From NCBI GenBank assembly GCA_031256975.1, contig JAIRPN010000019.1, positions 1-64,000 on the forward strand: a DNA stretch of 64,000 bases, written 5' to 3'. Below the pieces are notes generated by a model. It did no database searches. It worked only from the letters and a program-made list of their open reading frames with translations, and was not told the DNA's origin. Shown one piece after another: positions 16,236 through 25,084 of this stretch. The stretch's first letter is position 1. Every line of letters begins with the position of its first letter. This DNA comes from Verrucomicrobiales bacterium. GTDB lineage: Bacteria; Verrucomicrobiota; Verrucomicrobiia; Methylacidiphilales; JAAUTS01. The position numbers were made by a program, and so were the translations under genes.

Positions 16236-18917
16236 ATGGGAGACCGTGGCAACAATAACGCAGACATACCCATGGGCCCACTGTCCGTAGGGAAAAAGTT
16301 TGACAACTGGTTCTTAAAAACAAAATTGCCGGAATCCGCCAGAGCCGTCATTGAAGACATCCGCAATAACGCTCCCGTGCGCCGCGTCAAAAGCGGGCAA
16401 GGCAACGTCTCCGGCTCGTTTGTCAGCCACAAGATGGGCTTCAGCATCGACTTTGAAAGCCACACGCTGGAATTGCCTTACATTCACATGCTCGAACACG
16501 ACCCGGCGGTGGTTGAATACTACGGCCAACCCAGTCAAATCCCGCTTAACTATCAGCGAATTGGCGGAAAACGGATTTCCTTTTATTCCACCCCCGACTT
16601 TTTTGTTTTGCGCCAGAACTGCGCCGGGTGGGTGGAAATCAAGCCCGACTCGCGGCTGGCGGCCATGCACGAAAAAGATCCGGCGCGCATCAGCAGAAAC
16701 TCTTCCGGTCATTGGATTTGTCCCCCGGCCAATGAGTATGCGGCACGATATGGCCTGGGTTTTGAACTAGTCACCGAGGCGCAAATTGACACCAAATTGG
16801 CAAATAATTATGAGTTGTTGTCGCCATACTTTTCCTGGCAAAACCCCGACCCCGCCTTGCCCAGGAAAGCCGAATCCCTGCTGCGGGAATATCCGGGGCT
16901 GTCCGCCGCCGAATTGCGGGAAGCGCTGGACTGCCCTATTGATGACGTCTGGGGGCTGATTGCCAAGCGATTGATTTACTGCGACCTGTCAAAATACCGC
17001 TTGGCAACACCGCACAAAGCCCCTGTTTACGCCAGTGAGCGACAGGCGAAATTCGTCAAATCATCCGTGGAAATCCCCTCTTATGCCGGCATCCAATTGG
17101 TCGAAGGCAACACTTTTCTCTGGAACAACATACGTCATACCATCCTCCACATTAACAACCAACACGTTGCCATTCAGTCCGACGCTGGCTCGGTGACCGA
17201 GCTTTCAGAGGCCGAGCTCGTCAAACTGATTCGCAAAGGCAGCCTGCTGCCGGCGCCGGAATCAATGACCCAAGATCGGCCCGCCAATGTTGCCGCCGGC
17301 CTGTTTTCCCAACTGTCCAACCAAGAATTACAGGAAATCATCATGAAACAAAAAATGCTGGCCGGCGAGATCGAGGCCAACTATTCCAGTCGCACGCTTC
17401 AGCGTTACCGCGCCAAAATCAGGCAAGCCAGGCTAAGCGGAAAACCGGAAATCGCCGGCTTGGCGCACAGCAAACGCCAGCGCGGGAACCGGAATCCCAA
17501 ACTCCCGGCTCTGGTCCGCGAGGAAATGGCCAAATTTATCGAGCAGCATTACAAAACCAACAAGGCCATCAACGTCGCCGCCACCTACCAACTGTTCCGG
17601 AATCACTGCAAGGGACTCAACCTTATCCCGCCCAGTGAACCGACTTTTTACAAGGCCATAAAAGCCCTGCCGCGTTATGAGGTGGCGCGCGCCAGAACCG
17701 GGCACCGTGGCGCTTATGAGAGCAAGGAATTTTATTACTATCTGTCCGACGAGTGCCGACGCCACGGTGGCTGGCCATTTCATTATTGCCACATCGACCA
17801 CACCGAGGCGGACGTGGAACTGGTGGACAAGGAAACCGGCCTCAACCTCGGACGTCCCTGGCTGTCCCTGCTGATTGATTCCTTTTCACGCCGGGTGCTG
17901 GCCTTTGTGCTGATTTTCGATCCACCCTCCTACCGAACCTGCATGCTTCTGTTGCGAACCTGTGTGGAACGTTATTCCCGATTCCCACAATATGTGATCA
18001 TTGACGGCGGCAAGGAGTTTGAAAGCATCTACTTTGATTCCCTGCTGGGGCTGTTCCATTGCCACAAAAAAACCAGGCCCCCGGCGGAAGCGAGGTTCGG
18101 GGCCGTGTTGGAACGCCATTTCGGCGCCAGCAACACGCGCTTTTTCCATAACCTGGCCGGCAACACCAAGCTCACCAGGACTCCACGGGCTGTCACTAAA
18201 AATTTCGATCCCAAAAGACTGGCGGTCTGGACCCTGGAAGATCTCCATGCCTGCCTGGAAAAATATTTGTATGAAATTTACGACCAAATTCCCCATCCTT
18301 CCCTGTTGCAGTCCCCGCAATCCGCCTTTAATGCCGGCATCCGTAACACCGGCTCGGGAGCACCGCAATTACTGCCATACGACGAGGGTTTTAAAATCCT
18401 GACCCTGCCCGCCGCGCGGCGCGGCACGTGCAAAATTCATCCCAACAAGGGCATTCAACTCAACTACGTCAACTATTGGAATGAACTGTTTCGCCGCAGT
18501 GACCTGGACGGCGCAAAAGTTGAGGTGCGCTTTGATCCCTACGATATTTCAACTGTCTATGCCTTTGTGGACAAGCGCTGGGTCAAATGCAGCGCTTGGA
18601 ACAGTTTTATCACCAAGGGCACCACCGAAAAGGAGCTGGAGCTGATTTCCACTCTCTTTAGGAAAAAACGTCCGCTGCACAACCGCAACCGGCATCTGCA
18701 CCTGGAAAAATATGCCGAATTTCTAAAAGACGTCACCGATCAGGAACTTCACCTGCAACAACGCCGCGATTTGGCGTTAAAATCCATATTACAACCGGGT
18801 GAATCCGGCCAAAAGACAAACCCATCCCCAACCAAATCCTCCGCCAAACCAAAACAAAAAGCCTCCATAGCGGAGGAAATCAACCTGGATAATCTAACCC
18901 CCCTGGAACCTTTATGA
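16236..18917 (+). CDS. TnsA-TnsB fusion transposase
   Basis: 893 residues with two catalytic units. The N-terminal 230 residues form a TnsA-like endonuclease with PD-(D/E)xK residues in STPDFF (D121) and WVEIKP (E134, K136). The rest is a TnsB/TniA-type DDE integrase: D521 in CHIDHTE, D590 in VIIDGGKEF and E626 in VLERHFG, spacing DD35E, with helix-turn-helix regions before and a Mu-type barrel after. TnsA nicks the 5' ends and TnsB joins the 3' ends, so the fusion should give cut-and-paste transposition. The stop overlaps the tnsC start (ATGA). Natural TnsAB fusions are known in some Tn7-like and CRISPR-associated elements. The 113-bp gap before it shows no recognisable transposon end. Confidence 0.88.
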   Translation: MGDRGNNNADIPMGPLSVGKKFDNWFLKTKLPESARAVIEDIRNNAPVRRVKSGQGNVSGSFVSHKMGFSIDFESHTLELPYIHMLEHDPAVVEYYGQPSQIPLNYQRIGGKRISFYSTPDFFVLRQNCAGWVEIKPDSRLAAMHEKDPARISRNSSGHWICPPANEYAARYGLGFELVTEAQIDTKLANNYELLSPYFSWQNPDPALPRKAESLLREYPGLSAAELREALDCPIDDVWGLIAKRLIYCDLSKYRLATPHKAPVYASERQAKFVKSSVEIPSYAGIQLVEGNTFLWNNIRHTILHINNQHVAIQSDAGSVTELSEAELVKLIRKGSLLPAPESMTQDRPANVAAGLFSQLSNQELQEIIMKQKMLAGEIEANYSSRTLQRYRAKIRQARLSGKPEIAGLAHSKRQRGNRNPKLPALVREEMAKFIEQHYKTNKAINVAATYQLFRNHCKGLNLIPPSEPTFYKAIKALPRYEVARARTGHRGAYESKEFYYYLSDECRRHGGWPFHYCHIDHTEADVELVDKETGLNLGRPWLSLLIDSFSRRVLAFVLIFDPPSYRTCMLLLRTCVERYSRFPQYVIIDGGKEFESIYFDSLLGLFHCHKKTRPPAEARFGAVLERHFGASNTRFFHNLAGNTKLTRTPRAVTKNFDPKRLAVWTLEDLHACLEKYLYEIYDQIPHPSLLQSPQSAFNAGIRNTGSGAPQLLPYDEGFKILTLPAARRGTCKIHPNKGIQLNYVNYWNELFRRSDLDGAKVEVRFDPYDISTVYAFVDKRWVKCSAWNSFITKGTTEKELELISTLFRKKRPLHNRNRHLHLEKYAEFLKDVTDQELHLQQRRDLALKSILQPGESGQKTNPSPTKSSAKPKQKASIAEEINLDNLTPLEPL

Positions 18918-20077
18918 GCAACCTAGTCAATTATTTGTCTTCCGATGCCGAGCGAAAGGCCCTTTTCTTCAAATATAAAATCACCCATCCACTACTGGAA
19001 GAATCCTATTCGGCCACCATGGACCTAATCCACAGCGCAGACTGCGGAAAATTGGGGATCGGCGTCGGACCGACCGGTGTGGGCAAAACCACCCTGATGC
19101 ATGCGGTGGTGAAAAAGATCGTGCTGGAAATGACTGAGGAATTAAAAACGGACCGGGAGCGCATCCCCTGCATCACCACCATGGCAGCGCCACCCGAAAA
19201 TGGGGTTTTTTCATGGAAACTGTTTTACCACCGCGCACTGAACGCCGTGGAAGAAATCGCCAGCAACAGAAAAATTCCCATTTTCCTGTTGAACGGTAAG
19301 CCGCTCTACCGGCAATTGTCATCGGGAGAAACCGTGGACGGATTGCGCGAATCCCTGGTGGAAATTTTACACCGCCGCAGGCCCCTGGTCTTTTTCGTGG
19401 ATGAGGCGCAGCACATTTTGAAAGCCGGCAGCGGGAAAAAGCTACAGGACCAATTGGATGTTTTGAAAACCCTGGCGGACGAGACCCGGGTGCCGATTGT
19501 GTTATTGGGCACCTATCCTTTATTGTCACAGCACGCCCTGAACGGACAACTTGCCAGGCGCTCCTCCCCCATCCACATGCGCCGCTACCGGAGCAATGTG
19601 CCGGCTGAACACCGGCAATTCGCCCAGGTGGTGAAAACTTTCAGTGACAATATGCCGGTCAAAACCGCGCCCGATCTCATCCCCCACCTGCCGTTCTTAT
19701 TTGAACGGACCTTGGGTTGTGTCGGCATCTTGAAGGAAACCCTGGTACGGGCGCTAAATTTGGCCATCAAGGGGAATAGCGCCACGGTAACCATTGAGCA
19801 TCTGCAAAAAACGGCGCTCAGCCCTGCAAAATGCGAAATCATCTTGCAGGAAATCCTCGAGGGAGAACGGTTGTTTTATGACGATGAAGAAATCGTCAAC
19901 CGAATTCACAGCCTGTTGTCCAGACCGCCGACGGGATTCACTTCCTTCTTGCAGATGAGAACCCCGGACCTGGTTCAACTCCACAACGCAAACCCCATCG
20001 CCACCAGCAAGGCAAAAAAGCCCAAACCCGGCACCCGAAAGCCTTCCCGCACAAAAGCAGGTACCAAAAAATCTTAA
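18914..20077 (+). CDS. TnsC/TniB-type AAA+ transposition regulator
   Basis: 387 residues with Walker A GPTGVGKTT at 52-60 and Walker B VFFVDEAQ at 159-166, followed by sensor-1-like VPIVLLGTYPLL and an arginine-rich stretch. This is the ATPase that selects the target and activates the transposase in Tn7, Tn5053 and related elements. The C-terminus is a basic Lys/Pro tail. It starts within the end of the TnsAB gene, so expression is coupled. No sign of truncation. Confidence 0.85.
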   Translation: MSNLVNYLSSDAERKALFFKYKITHPLLEESYSATMDLIHSADCGKLGIGVGPTGVGKTTLMHAVVKKIVLEMTEELKTDRERIPCITTMAAPPENGVFSWKLFYHRALNAVEEIASNRKIPIFLLNGKPLYRQLSSGETVDGLRESLVEILHRRRPLVFFVDEAQHILKAGSGKKLQDQLDVLKTLADETRVPIVLLGTYPLLSQHALNGQLARRSSPIHMRRYRSNVPAEHRQFAQVVKTFSDNMPVKTAPDLIPHLPFLFERTLGCVGILKETLVRALNLAIKGNSATVTIEHLQKTALSPAKCEIILQEILEGERLFYDDEEIVNRIHSLLSRPPTGFTSFLQMRTPDLVQLHNANPIATSKAKKPKPGTRKPSRTKAGTKKS

Positions 20078-20103
20078 CATACGGACCTCACACCATGTGA
20101 ACC

Positions 20104-21249
20104 ATGCGCCAAATCTCTTGTATCAGAAAAACTGCCTCCGCTGGCAGTTGCCAACTGGAATTCACCCTTGATATCCCTCCTCGAACAAGGCTCTTTCATC
20201 TGCCGCCTTATGGCGCCGGAAGCCCACAGGTCGAAAGCCTGAACAGTTGGTTGATACGCTTGGCGCGAGCCCATCGGATTAGCACCAGAATATTGTTATT
20301 ACAAATCCTGCCCGAAAGAGAACTGAAAATCACTCCCGACCGGCGAATGCGCCTGCGCACCAATATTCTCGCCAATCCACTGCGCATCTTGCCCTGGCTG
20401 GCAAAAGCGGCACACTGCGACAATTTGAAATTGTTGACTCTTGACCGCTGGTTTTTCGCTGTATCACGCCTTTGCCTCATCCGCAAGCGCCGGGCTTGGT
20501 GCCCAGATTGCCTGCGTGAGGCTCCCTATGAACGTCTGGCCTGGACCCTGAATCTGGCAACCTGTTGCCCACGGCATCGCATCAGATTGGCATCCCAATG
20601 TCCCCGTTGTACCAGAAGGTTTCCGGCCCTGCGCTTGGGAACCTGCATCGATCGTTGCCCTTATTGTTCATGCAAGCTGACCGATTCATCTTTCGATCCG
20701 GACCCTCCCACATCCTGGGAAATGCATTGCGCCGAACAAATCGGCAACTTGCTCGCCTATACGGGCAGAACCGCCAACTTGAATATGCCCAACCAAATTG
20801 CCAACGGTCTTACCGGAAATTTGGCCGATTACTCGCAATCGGAAATTTGCAGACTGCTCAAAATCAACGATGCCACCCTGGCTCAACTAAGATCCCGCAA
20901 CAAAACCATTTCCCTGGAATTGCTGTGCCGCATTTCATTTTTATCCGGGGTTACCGTGTCCAACCTGCTGCTTCAATCTCCCAACCGATGGTTTTTTCAA
21001 ACTCCACGCAAAACAGCACAGTGGCGACTAGCCACCAGAACCCGTCTGGAAGATCGGATTGAAATCGTCAGGCCGCAGCTTGAGTCCTTGATACAAAGAG
21101 GCTGTCCCTCGCTCAGAGCCGCTTGCTTGGCCCTTGGCACCTCCTCTGTGACCTTGAAGAGGCATTTCCCACAAGTCGCCAATGTTCTGCTTAAAAAGTC
21201 CTCTACGCGCTATCCTGCCTGCTTTCCCAAACCCGTCTCTACAGAGTAA
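20104..21249 (+). CDS. TniQ/TnsD-family target-selection protein
   Basis: 381 residues. The N-terminal TniQ domain has the typical ESLNSWLIRLARAHRIS opening and four zinc-binding knuckles: CPDC (133-136), CCPRH (154-158), CPRC (166-169) and CPYC (185-188). The C-terminal half contains helix-turn-helix-like segments (QSEICRLLKINDATLAQLR and LRAACLALGTSSVTLKRHF). Its length is between short TniQ proteins (about 300-400) and TnsD (about 500). TniQ/TnsD proteins direct insertion, in Tn7 by reading the 3' end of glmS. Because the element's end lies 19 bp from the dnaN stop, this protein may recognise dnaN sequence; that is inference. Confidence 0.82.
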   Translation: MRQISCIRKTASAGSCQLEFTLDIPPRTRLFHLPPYGAGSPQVESLNSWLIRLARAHRISTRILLLQILPERELKITPDRRMRLRTNILANPLRILPWLAKAAHCDNLKLLTLDRWFFAVSRLCLIRKRRAWCPDCLREAPYERLAWTLNLATCCPRHRIRLASQCPRCTRRFPALRLGTCIDRCPYCSCKLTDSSFDPDPPTSWEMHCAEQIGNLLAYTGRTANLNMPNQIANGLTGNLADYSQSEICRLLKINDATLAQLRSRNKTISLELLCRISFLSGVTVSNLLLQSPNRWFFQTPRKTAQWRLATRTRLEDRIEIVRPQLESLIQRGCPSLRAACLALGTSSVTLKRHFPQVANVLLKKSSTRYPACFPKPVSTE

Positions 21250-21397
21250 AATGTTGTAAGATCGGACACTTTATGATTTATTTCGTGTTTTTCGCGAATT
21301 TTGAGGAGGCGAATTTTTAAAATTTACGCAGATTTTATAGCTGATGCATTCGCAATATCTTTGTCATCAATATCTTACAGATTAGAAAATTGGTCTG

Positions 21398-21469
21398 TAA
21401 GCATAAAATGTCGCATAACGATTATAAGCATAAATTGTCACCCGGCGACAATTTATGCTTAAAACGACA
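21398..21469. mobile_element. Right end of the transposon: three 15-bp TnsB-type sites and TGTCG terminus
   Basis: Site TAAGCATAAAATGTC at 21398-21412, TAAGCATAAATTGTC at 21425-21439 and its exact inverse GACAATTTATGCTTA at 21447-21461, followed by AAACGACA ending at 21469. Read inward, the terminus is TGTCGTTTTAAGC, which resembles Tn5053/Tn402 ends (TGTCGTTTTC, from memory). A degenerate fourth copy, GACACTTTATGATTT, lies near 21264. The candidate target duplication is GCTCT at 21470-21474, but the partner copy was not found. The remaining gap 21250-21397 is AT-rich and otherwise featureless. Confidence 0.7.
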
Positions 21470-21488
21470 GCTCTCATGAAACCCCTGC

Positions 21489-22583
21489 TTACGCCGTGCG
21501 CATGGGCATGATCACGTACAGAAAGGGCTTGTTGTAACGGATCACGCCGGGGCTGAGTTCGTCGGTGAAATCAAAGGAGATTTCCGGGGTGTCGAGACTG
21601 CGCAGTGGATCCGACAAATACTCGGGATTGAAGGCAATGGCGAATTCCTTGCCCTTGTAATTGATCGCCAGGGATTCACGCGCTTCACCCACGTCCGGGG
21701 TATTAGCGGTGATTTCCAAGATGTTCTTGCCGAAGCTCAGTTTGACCGAGTTCGATTTTTCACTGGAAAGCAAGGCCACGCGGCGCACCGAATTGAGGAA
21801 CAATTCACGTTCCAGGGTGATGCGTTCCTTGGTCTCGCTGGGAATAACCTGCCGGTAATTCGGATAATTGCCCTCGACCAGCTTGGACACCAGGAAGGTG
21901 TCGCCAACCGTGAAGGAAATCTGGTTGTCGGCGATGGAAATGGTGACTTCGCCCTTGTCGGTCAGGATGTGCTGCAGCTCATTGACCGCCTTGGTCGGCA
22001 GGATGATATCAATCTCATTGGCCTTCAGGACTTCCAATTCATGGTCGACCAGCGCCAAGCGACGGCCATCGGTGGCCACCAAGGTCAATTTGTTATCCTT
22101 GAAGCTCAACAAGGCGCCGTTCAGGACATAGCGGCTTTCGTCCGCAGACATGGCGTAGGCGGTTTTTTTCAGCATGTCCTTGAAGACTGCCTGGTCGAGT
22201 TTAAACAAATGCGCACCGTCGGTTTTCGGGAAGGGCGGGAAATCGGTTTCCGCCAAGCCCATGATCTTGAAAAAGCTGTTACCGGAACGGATGCTGGCAT
22301 GCAGTTTCGAATCGACATCAATGACGATTTCCGAGGCCGGCAATTCCTTGACGATGCTGAACAAGCGGCGGGCCGGAAGGGTGATGCTGCCTTCCTTTTC
22401 GATGACCGCCTCCACCGTGGTGCGAATACCGGTATCAAGGTCTGTGGTTGAAAGTGTCAGATTGCCATTGCCGGTCTTGATCAAGACGTTGCTGAGCACC
22501 GGCAAGGTGGTGCGGGTGCTGACCACGCTCTGTACCACTTGGAGTCCTGCAAGGAATTTATCGCGTTGGATGGAGATTTTCAT
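21489..22583 (-). CDS. dnaN: DNA polymerase III beta sliding clamp
   Basis: 364 residues, the usual length, with the three repeated clamp domains: MKISIQRDKFLAGLQVVQSVV opens domain 1, TAYAMSADESRYVLNGALL marks domain 2 and LNSVRRVALLSSEKSNSVKL domain 3, ending in PFLYVIMPMRTA. It forms the ring that tethers the replicative polymerase to DNA. It follows dnaA on the same strand, separated by 301 bp, a common arrangement near a replication origin. Its stop codon is only 19 bp from the terminus of the transposon, the only oddity. Confidence 0.95.
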   Translation of the reverse strand: MKISIQRDKFLAGLQVVQSVVSTRTTLPVLSNVLIKTGNGNLTLSTTDLDTGIRTTVEAVIEKEGSITLPARRLFSIVKELPASEIVIDVDSKLHASIRSGNSFFKIMGLAETDFPPFPKTDGAHLFKLDQAVFKDMLKKTAYAMSADESRYVLNGALLSFKDNKLTLVATDGRRLALVDHELEVLKANEIDIILPTKAVNELQHILTDKGEVTISIADNQISFTVGDTFLVSKLVEGNYPNYRQVIPSETKERITLERELFLNSVRRVALLSSEKSNSVKLSFGKNILEITANTPDVGEARESLAINYKGKEFAIAFNPEYLSDPLRSLDTPEISFDFTDELSPGVIRYNKPFLYVIMPMRTA

Positions 22584-22884
22584 GCGCTGTGTTTTCTAAG
22601 TAATTCTTTATATAGATATAAAAAAAAGTAGCAATAAGCTTGTCAATAAGTCACTAAAAAACGTGTAAGTTTTTCATCATTAGCGGCTTGGTTCAAAAAA
22701 TAAGATGTGAAAGAAATGACATGCGGCGACCGGAAAAAGGATAACCCGGGCTTTGGTGAATTTATCGGCAGGCCATTCATAGATTATTCAAAACTTGTTG
22801 GATCTCCGTTCAAATCAACGGGTTGCGCGGCTTTATAAGCACCGGAATATAAATAGTGACTAACAATTAGCATGTCGCTAACGG
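22584..22884. other. dnaA-dnaN intergenic region, AT-rich
   Basis: No gene fits these 301 bp. The part next to dnaN (22597-22680) is AT-rich with long A and T runs, as expected for an unwinding element or promoter. Two copies of the DUS-like core lie at its edges (22678 and 22876). I looked for TTATCCACA-type DnaA boxes on both strands and saw none, so it cannot be called oriC from sequence. Confidence 0.4.
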
Positions 22885-24273
22885 TCATCTGGCGACTTCC
22901 AGCTTTTGCAACAGGAAGTTGATTTGCTGCCGCAGGTTTTCATCCTTGGCCATGTCTGCCTCGACCTTTTTGCAGGCGTGCAGGACCGTGCCGTGGTCGC
23001 GACCGCCAAAGGCCTCGCCGATTTCCTGCAGAGACTTGGGTGTTAGCTTGCGACACAGGTACATGGCGATCATGCGCGGGATGGCGATGTTATTCGGCCG
23101 GCGCTTGCTGGTCATGTCAGTCATGCGAATATCGAAAGTTTCCGCAACGCGCTTCTGGATGGTCTCGATGGTCAGTGCGTTGCGGGCTTCCTGCTGGATG
23201 AAATCCTTCAGCAGTTCCTCCACTTGGGCCTGCGTGAGCTTTTTGTCATTCAACGCGGCCCAGGCGGCAACGCGGTTCAGAGCGCCTTCCAGGCGGCGGA
23301 TGTTGGCCTTTACGCGTTCGGCAATGAAGGTCAATACGCCGTCGCCAAGACGGACATCCATCTTGGCGGCCTTGGCCTTGAGAATGGCCAGGCGGGTTTC
23401 GATATCGGGCGGCGCCAATTCGGCGGCCAAGCCCCATTCAAAGCGGGAAACTAGGCGCTGCTCCAGATTTTTCACCTCGGAGGGCGGACAATCGCTGGTC
23501 AGCACGATCTGCTTGTTGCCGTCGAACAGGGCATTGAAGGTGTGGAAGAATTCTTCCTGTGAGCGCTCCTTGCCGGCGAAGAATTGGATATCGTCGATCA
23601 ATAACAAATCAGCCTGGCGGAAACGCTTGCGGAACTTGATGATTTCGCCGTGCTGGATGGCGGTGATGAACTCGTTGGTGAATTGCTCGGAAGTGACATA
23701 CACCACCTTGGGAGGCTTGCCGCCCTTTTTGTTTTTGACGATCTGGTGGCCGATCGCGTGCATCAGGTGGGTTTTGCCCAGGCCGACGGCGCCGTGGACG
23801 AACAACGGGTTGTAAATCTTGGCGGGCGACTCGGCGACGGCCTTGGCCGCGGCGGTGGCGAACTCGTTGTTGGCGCCCACCACGAAAGTCTCGAACACGT
23901 AACGCGGGATCAGGTCGCCGGCGGGAGCGGTCTTGATACTTCCCTTCCCTTCCTCGGCGCTTTCATCCACGGGATTGTCGTTAGCGGCGTTTTCCGTGTC
24001 ATGCTGCCGCCCGGTGGTTACCTCGAATGTGACATCGACGTCACGGCCAAATGCCAGACCGAGGGATTCCTTGAGTTGGGTGGAATAGTTTTCCTCGATC
24101 CAAAATGGGTAAATGGAATTGTCGACACCAAGCACCAGACGACCGGACTCGAAGGAAATGGGCTTGATCGGCGAAAACCAGCGGCGAAACGCATCGGGAG
24201 AGATAAGTTTCTGCAATTCGTGGCAGGTCTTCTGCCAAATTTCGTGCGGGTCGCTGATCATCGTTTCTTGCAT
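22885..24273 (-). CDS. dnaA: Chromosomal replication initiator DnaA
   Basis: 462 residues with the standard four domains: N-terminal interaction domain (residues 1-90), a variable linker rich in Asp/Glu/Asn, the AAA+ domain with Walker A GAVGLGKTH and Walker B LLLIDDIQFF, and the C-terminal DNA-binding domain with the DnaA signature FGGRDHGTVLHACKKV. It opens the origin and regulates its own synthesis. The start could be ATG 24273 or ATG 24261, four codons later. It precedes dnaN on the same strand. The upstream stretch contains a 7-bp dyad (ATTCCCA ... TGGGAAT, about 24329-24355) that may be regulatory. Confidence 0.96.
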   Translation of the reverse strand: MQETMISDPHEIWQKTCHELQKLISPDAFRRWFSPIKPISFESGRLVLGVDNSIYPFWIEENYSTQLKESLGLAFGRDVDVTFEVTTGRQHDTENAANDNPVDESAEEGKGSIKTAPAGDLIPRYVFETFVVGANNEFATAAAKAVAESPAKIYNPLFVHGAVGLGKTHLMHAIGHQIVKNKKGGKPPKVVYVTSEQFTNEFITAIQHGEIIKFRKRFRQADLLLIDDIQFFAGKERSQEEFFHTFNALFDGNKQIVLTSDCPPSEVKNLEQRLVSRFEWGLAAELAPPDIETRLAILKAKAAKMDVRLGDGVLTFIAERVKANIRRLEGALNRVAAWAALNDKKLTQAQVEELLKDFIQQEARNALTIETIQKRVAETFDIRMTDMTSKRRPNNIAIPRMIAMYLCRKLTPKSLQEIGEAFGGRDHGTVLHACKKVEADMAKDENLRQQINFLLQKLEVAR

Positions 24274-24404
24274 GTCGGAGGTTGTACATTAGAAACCGCT
24301 AAAATTTTGGAGCAAGTACAAAACGGCCTAAAGAGTAAATTTATTCCCACTTTACTTGATGAAAATGGGAATGAATATTGTTTAGCAAACAAAGTTAATT
24401 AAGC

Positions 24405-24438
24405 CGCTAACGACGAATGAAAAAACTCGTCGTTAGCG
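24405..24438. terminator. Inverted pair of DUS-like 12-mers between PII gene and dnaA
   Basis: CCGCTAACGACGA and its inverse TCGTCGTTAGCGG, separated by ten bases including AAAAA. Both arms are full-length copies of the dispersed motif. The hairpin lies 22 bp downstream of the glnB-like gene and can act as its terminator, as inverted uptake sequences do in Neisseria. Confidence 0.65.
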
Positions 24439-24460
24439 GATAAAATGTTTGACGGGACTA

Positions 24461-24820
<360 letters not shown>

Positions 24821-24959
24821 TTAAATTCGTTTTCCATGCCGGACTCCCTTTTTCCGGGCACAGAATTCTTACATTAGTTTAAAAGCAGGGCTCGTGCCAG
24901 ATATTATTTTAGATTTAAGATGGATGATGGAAGATTTGGGGTGTTGCTTGGGCGAAAAA

Positions 24960-24993
24960 CGCTAACGACAGGCAGGAAACTTCGTCATTAGCG
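24960..24993. terminator. Inverted DUS-like pair upstream of the PII gene
   Basis: CGCTAACGAC and TCGTCATTAGCG face each other across about 12 bases. The left copy diverges after CGAC, so pairing is strongest at the tips. It is a second hairpin after the porin terminator at 25033-25068 and separates porin and PII transcription. Confidence 0.5.
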
Positions 24994-25032
24994 ATGGCCT
25001 TGCCCAAGTCTTCCATCTCAAGTCATAAATAA

Positions 25033-25068
25033 AAAAGCCCCTGCCGCTAACCGCGAACAAGGGCTTTT
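25033..25068 (-). terminator. Terminator after the first chromosomal porin
   Basis: AAAAGCCC pairs with GGGCTTTT around a 20-base loop; on the minus strand it ends in TTTTTT. It lies 16 bp beyond the stop of the porin at 25085-26281. The loop contains one copy of the DUS-like core. Confidence 0.7.
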
Positions 25069-25084
25069 GTGAAATCAGCGGGGC

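Larger units (their letters stand above)
1..21469. mobile_element. Tn7/Tn5053-like transposon or island carrying metal resistance (left end not seen)
   Basis: The stretch holds a transposition module (TnsA-TnsB fusion, TnsC, TniQ) at its right side and a copper-type resistance cluster as apparent cargo. The right terminus is placed at 21469, where repeated 15-bp sites end in ...CGACA (TGTCG read inward), 19 bp from the dnaN stop codon. The block is less GC-rich than the rest of the window. It also nearly lacks the CGCTAAY motif that is abundant from 21.5 kb onward (2 against about 85 cores). I found no matching left terminus, so the element may begin before position 1, or the cargo may belong to an older island into which a smaller transposon inserted. 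The module and right end are seen directly; the extent is inferred. Confidence 0.5.

Noticed and set aside
16236-21469. CRISPR-associated transposon
   Set aside because: No Cas effector, guide-like repeat or array was seen between tnsAB and the right end.
22800-22835. tRNA-like T arm (CCGTTCAAATCAACGG)
   Set aside because: No acceptor stem, anticodon arm or CCA end can be placed around it.
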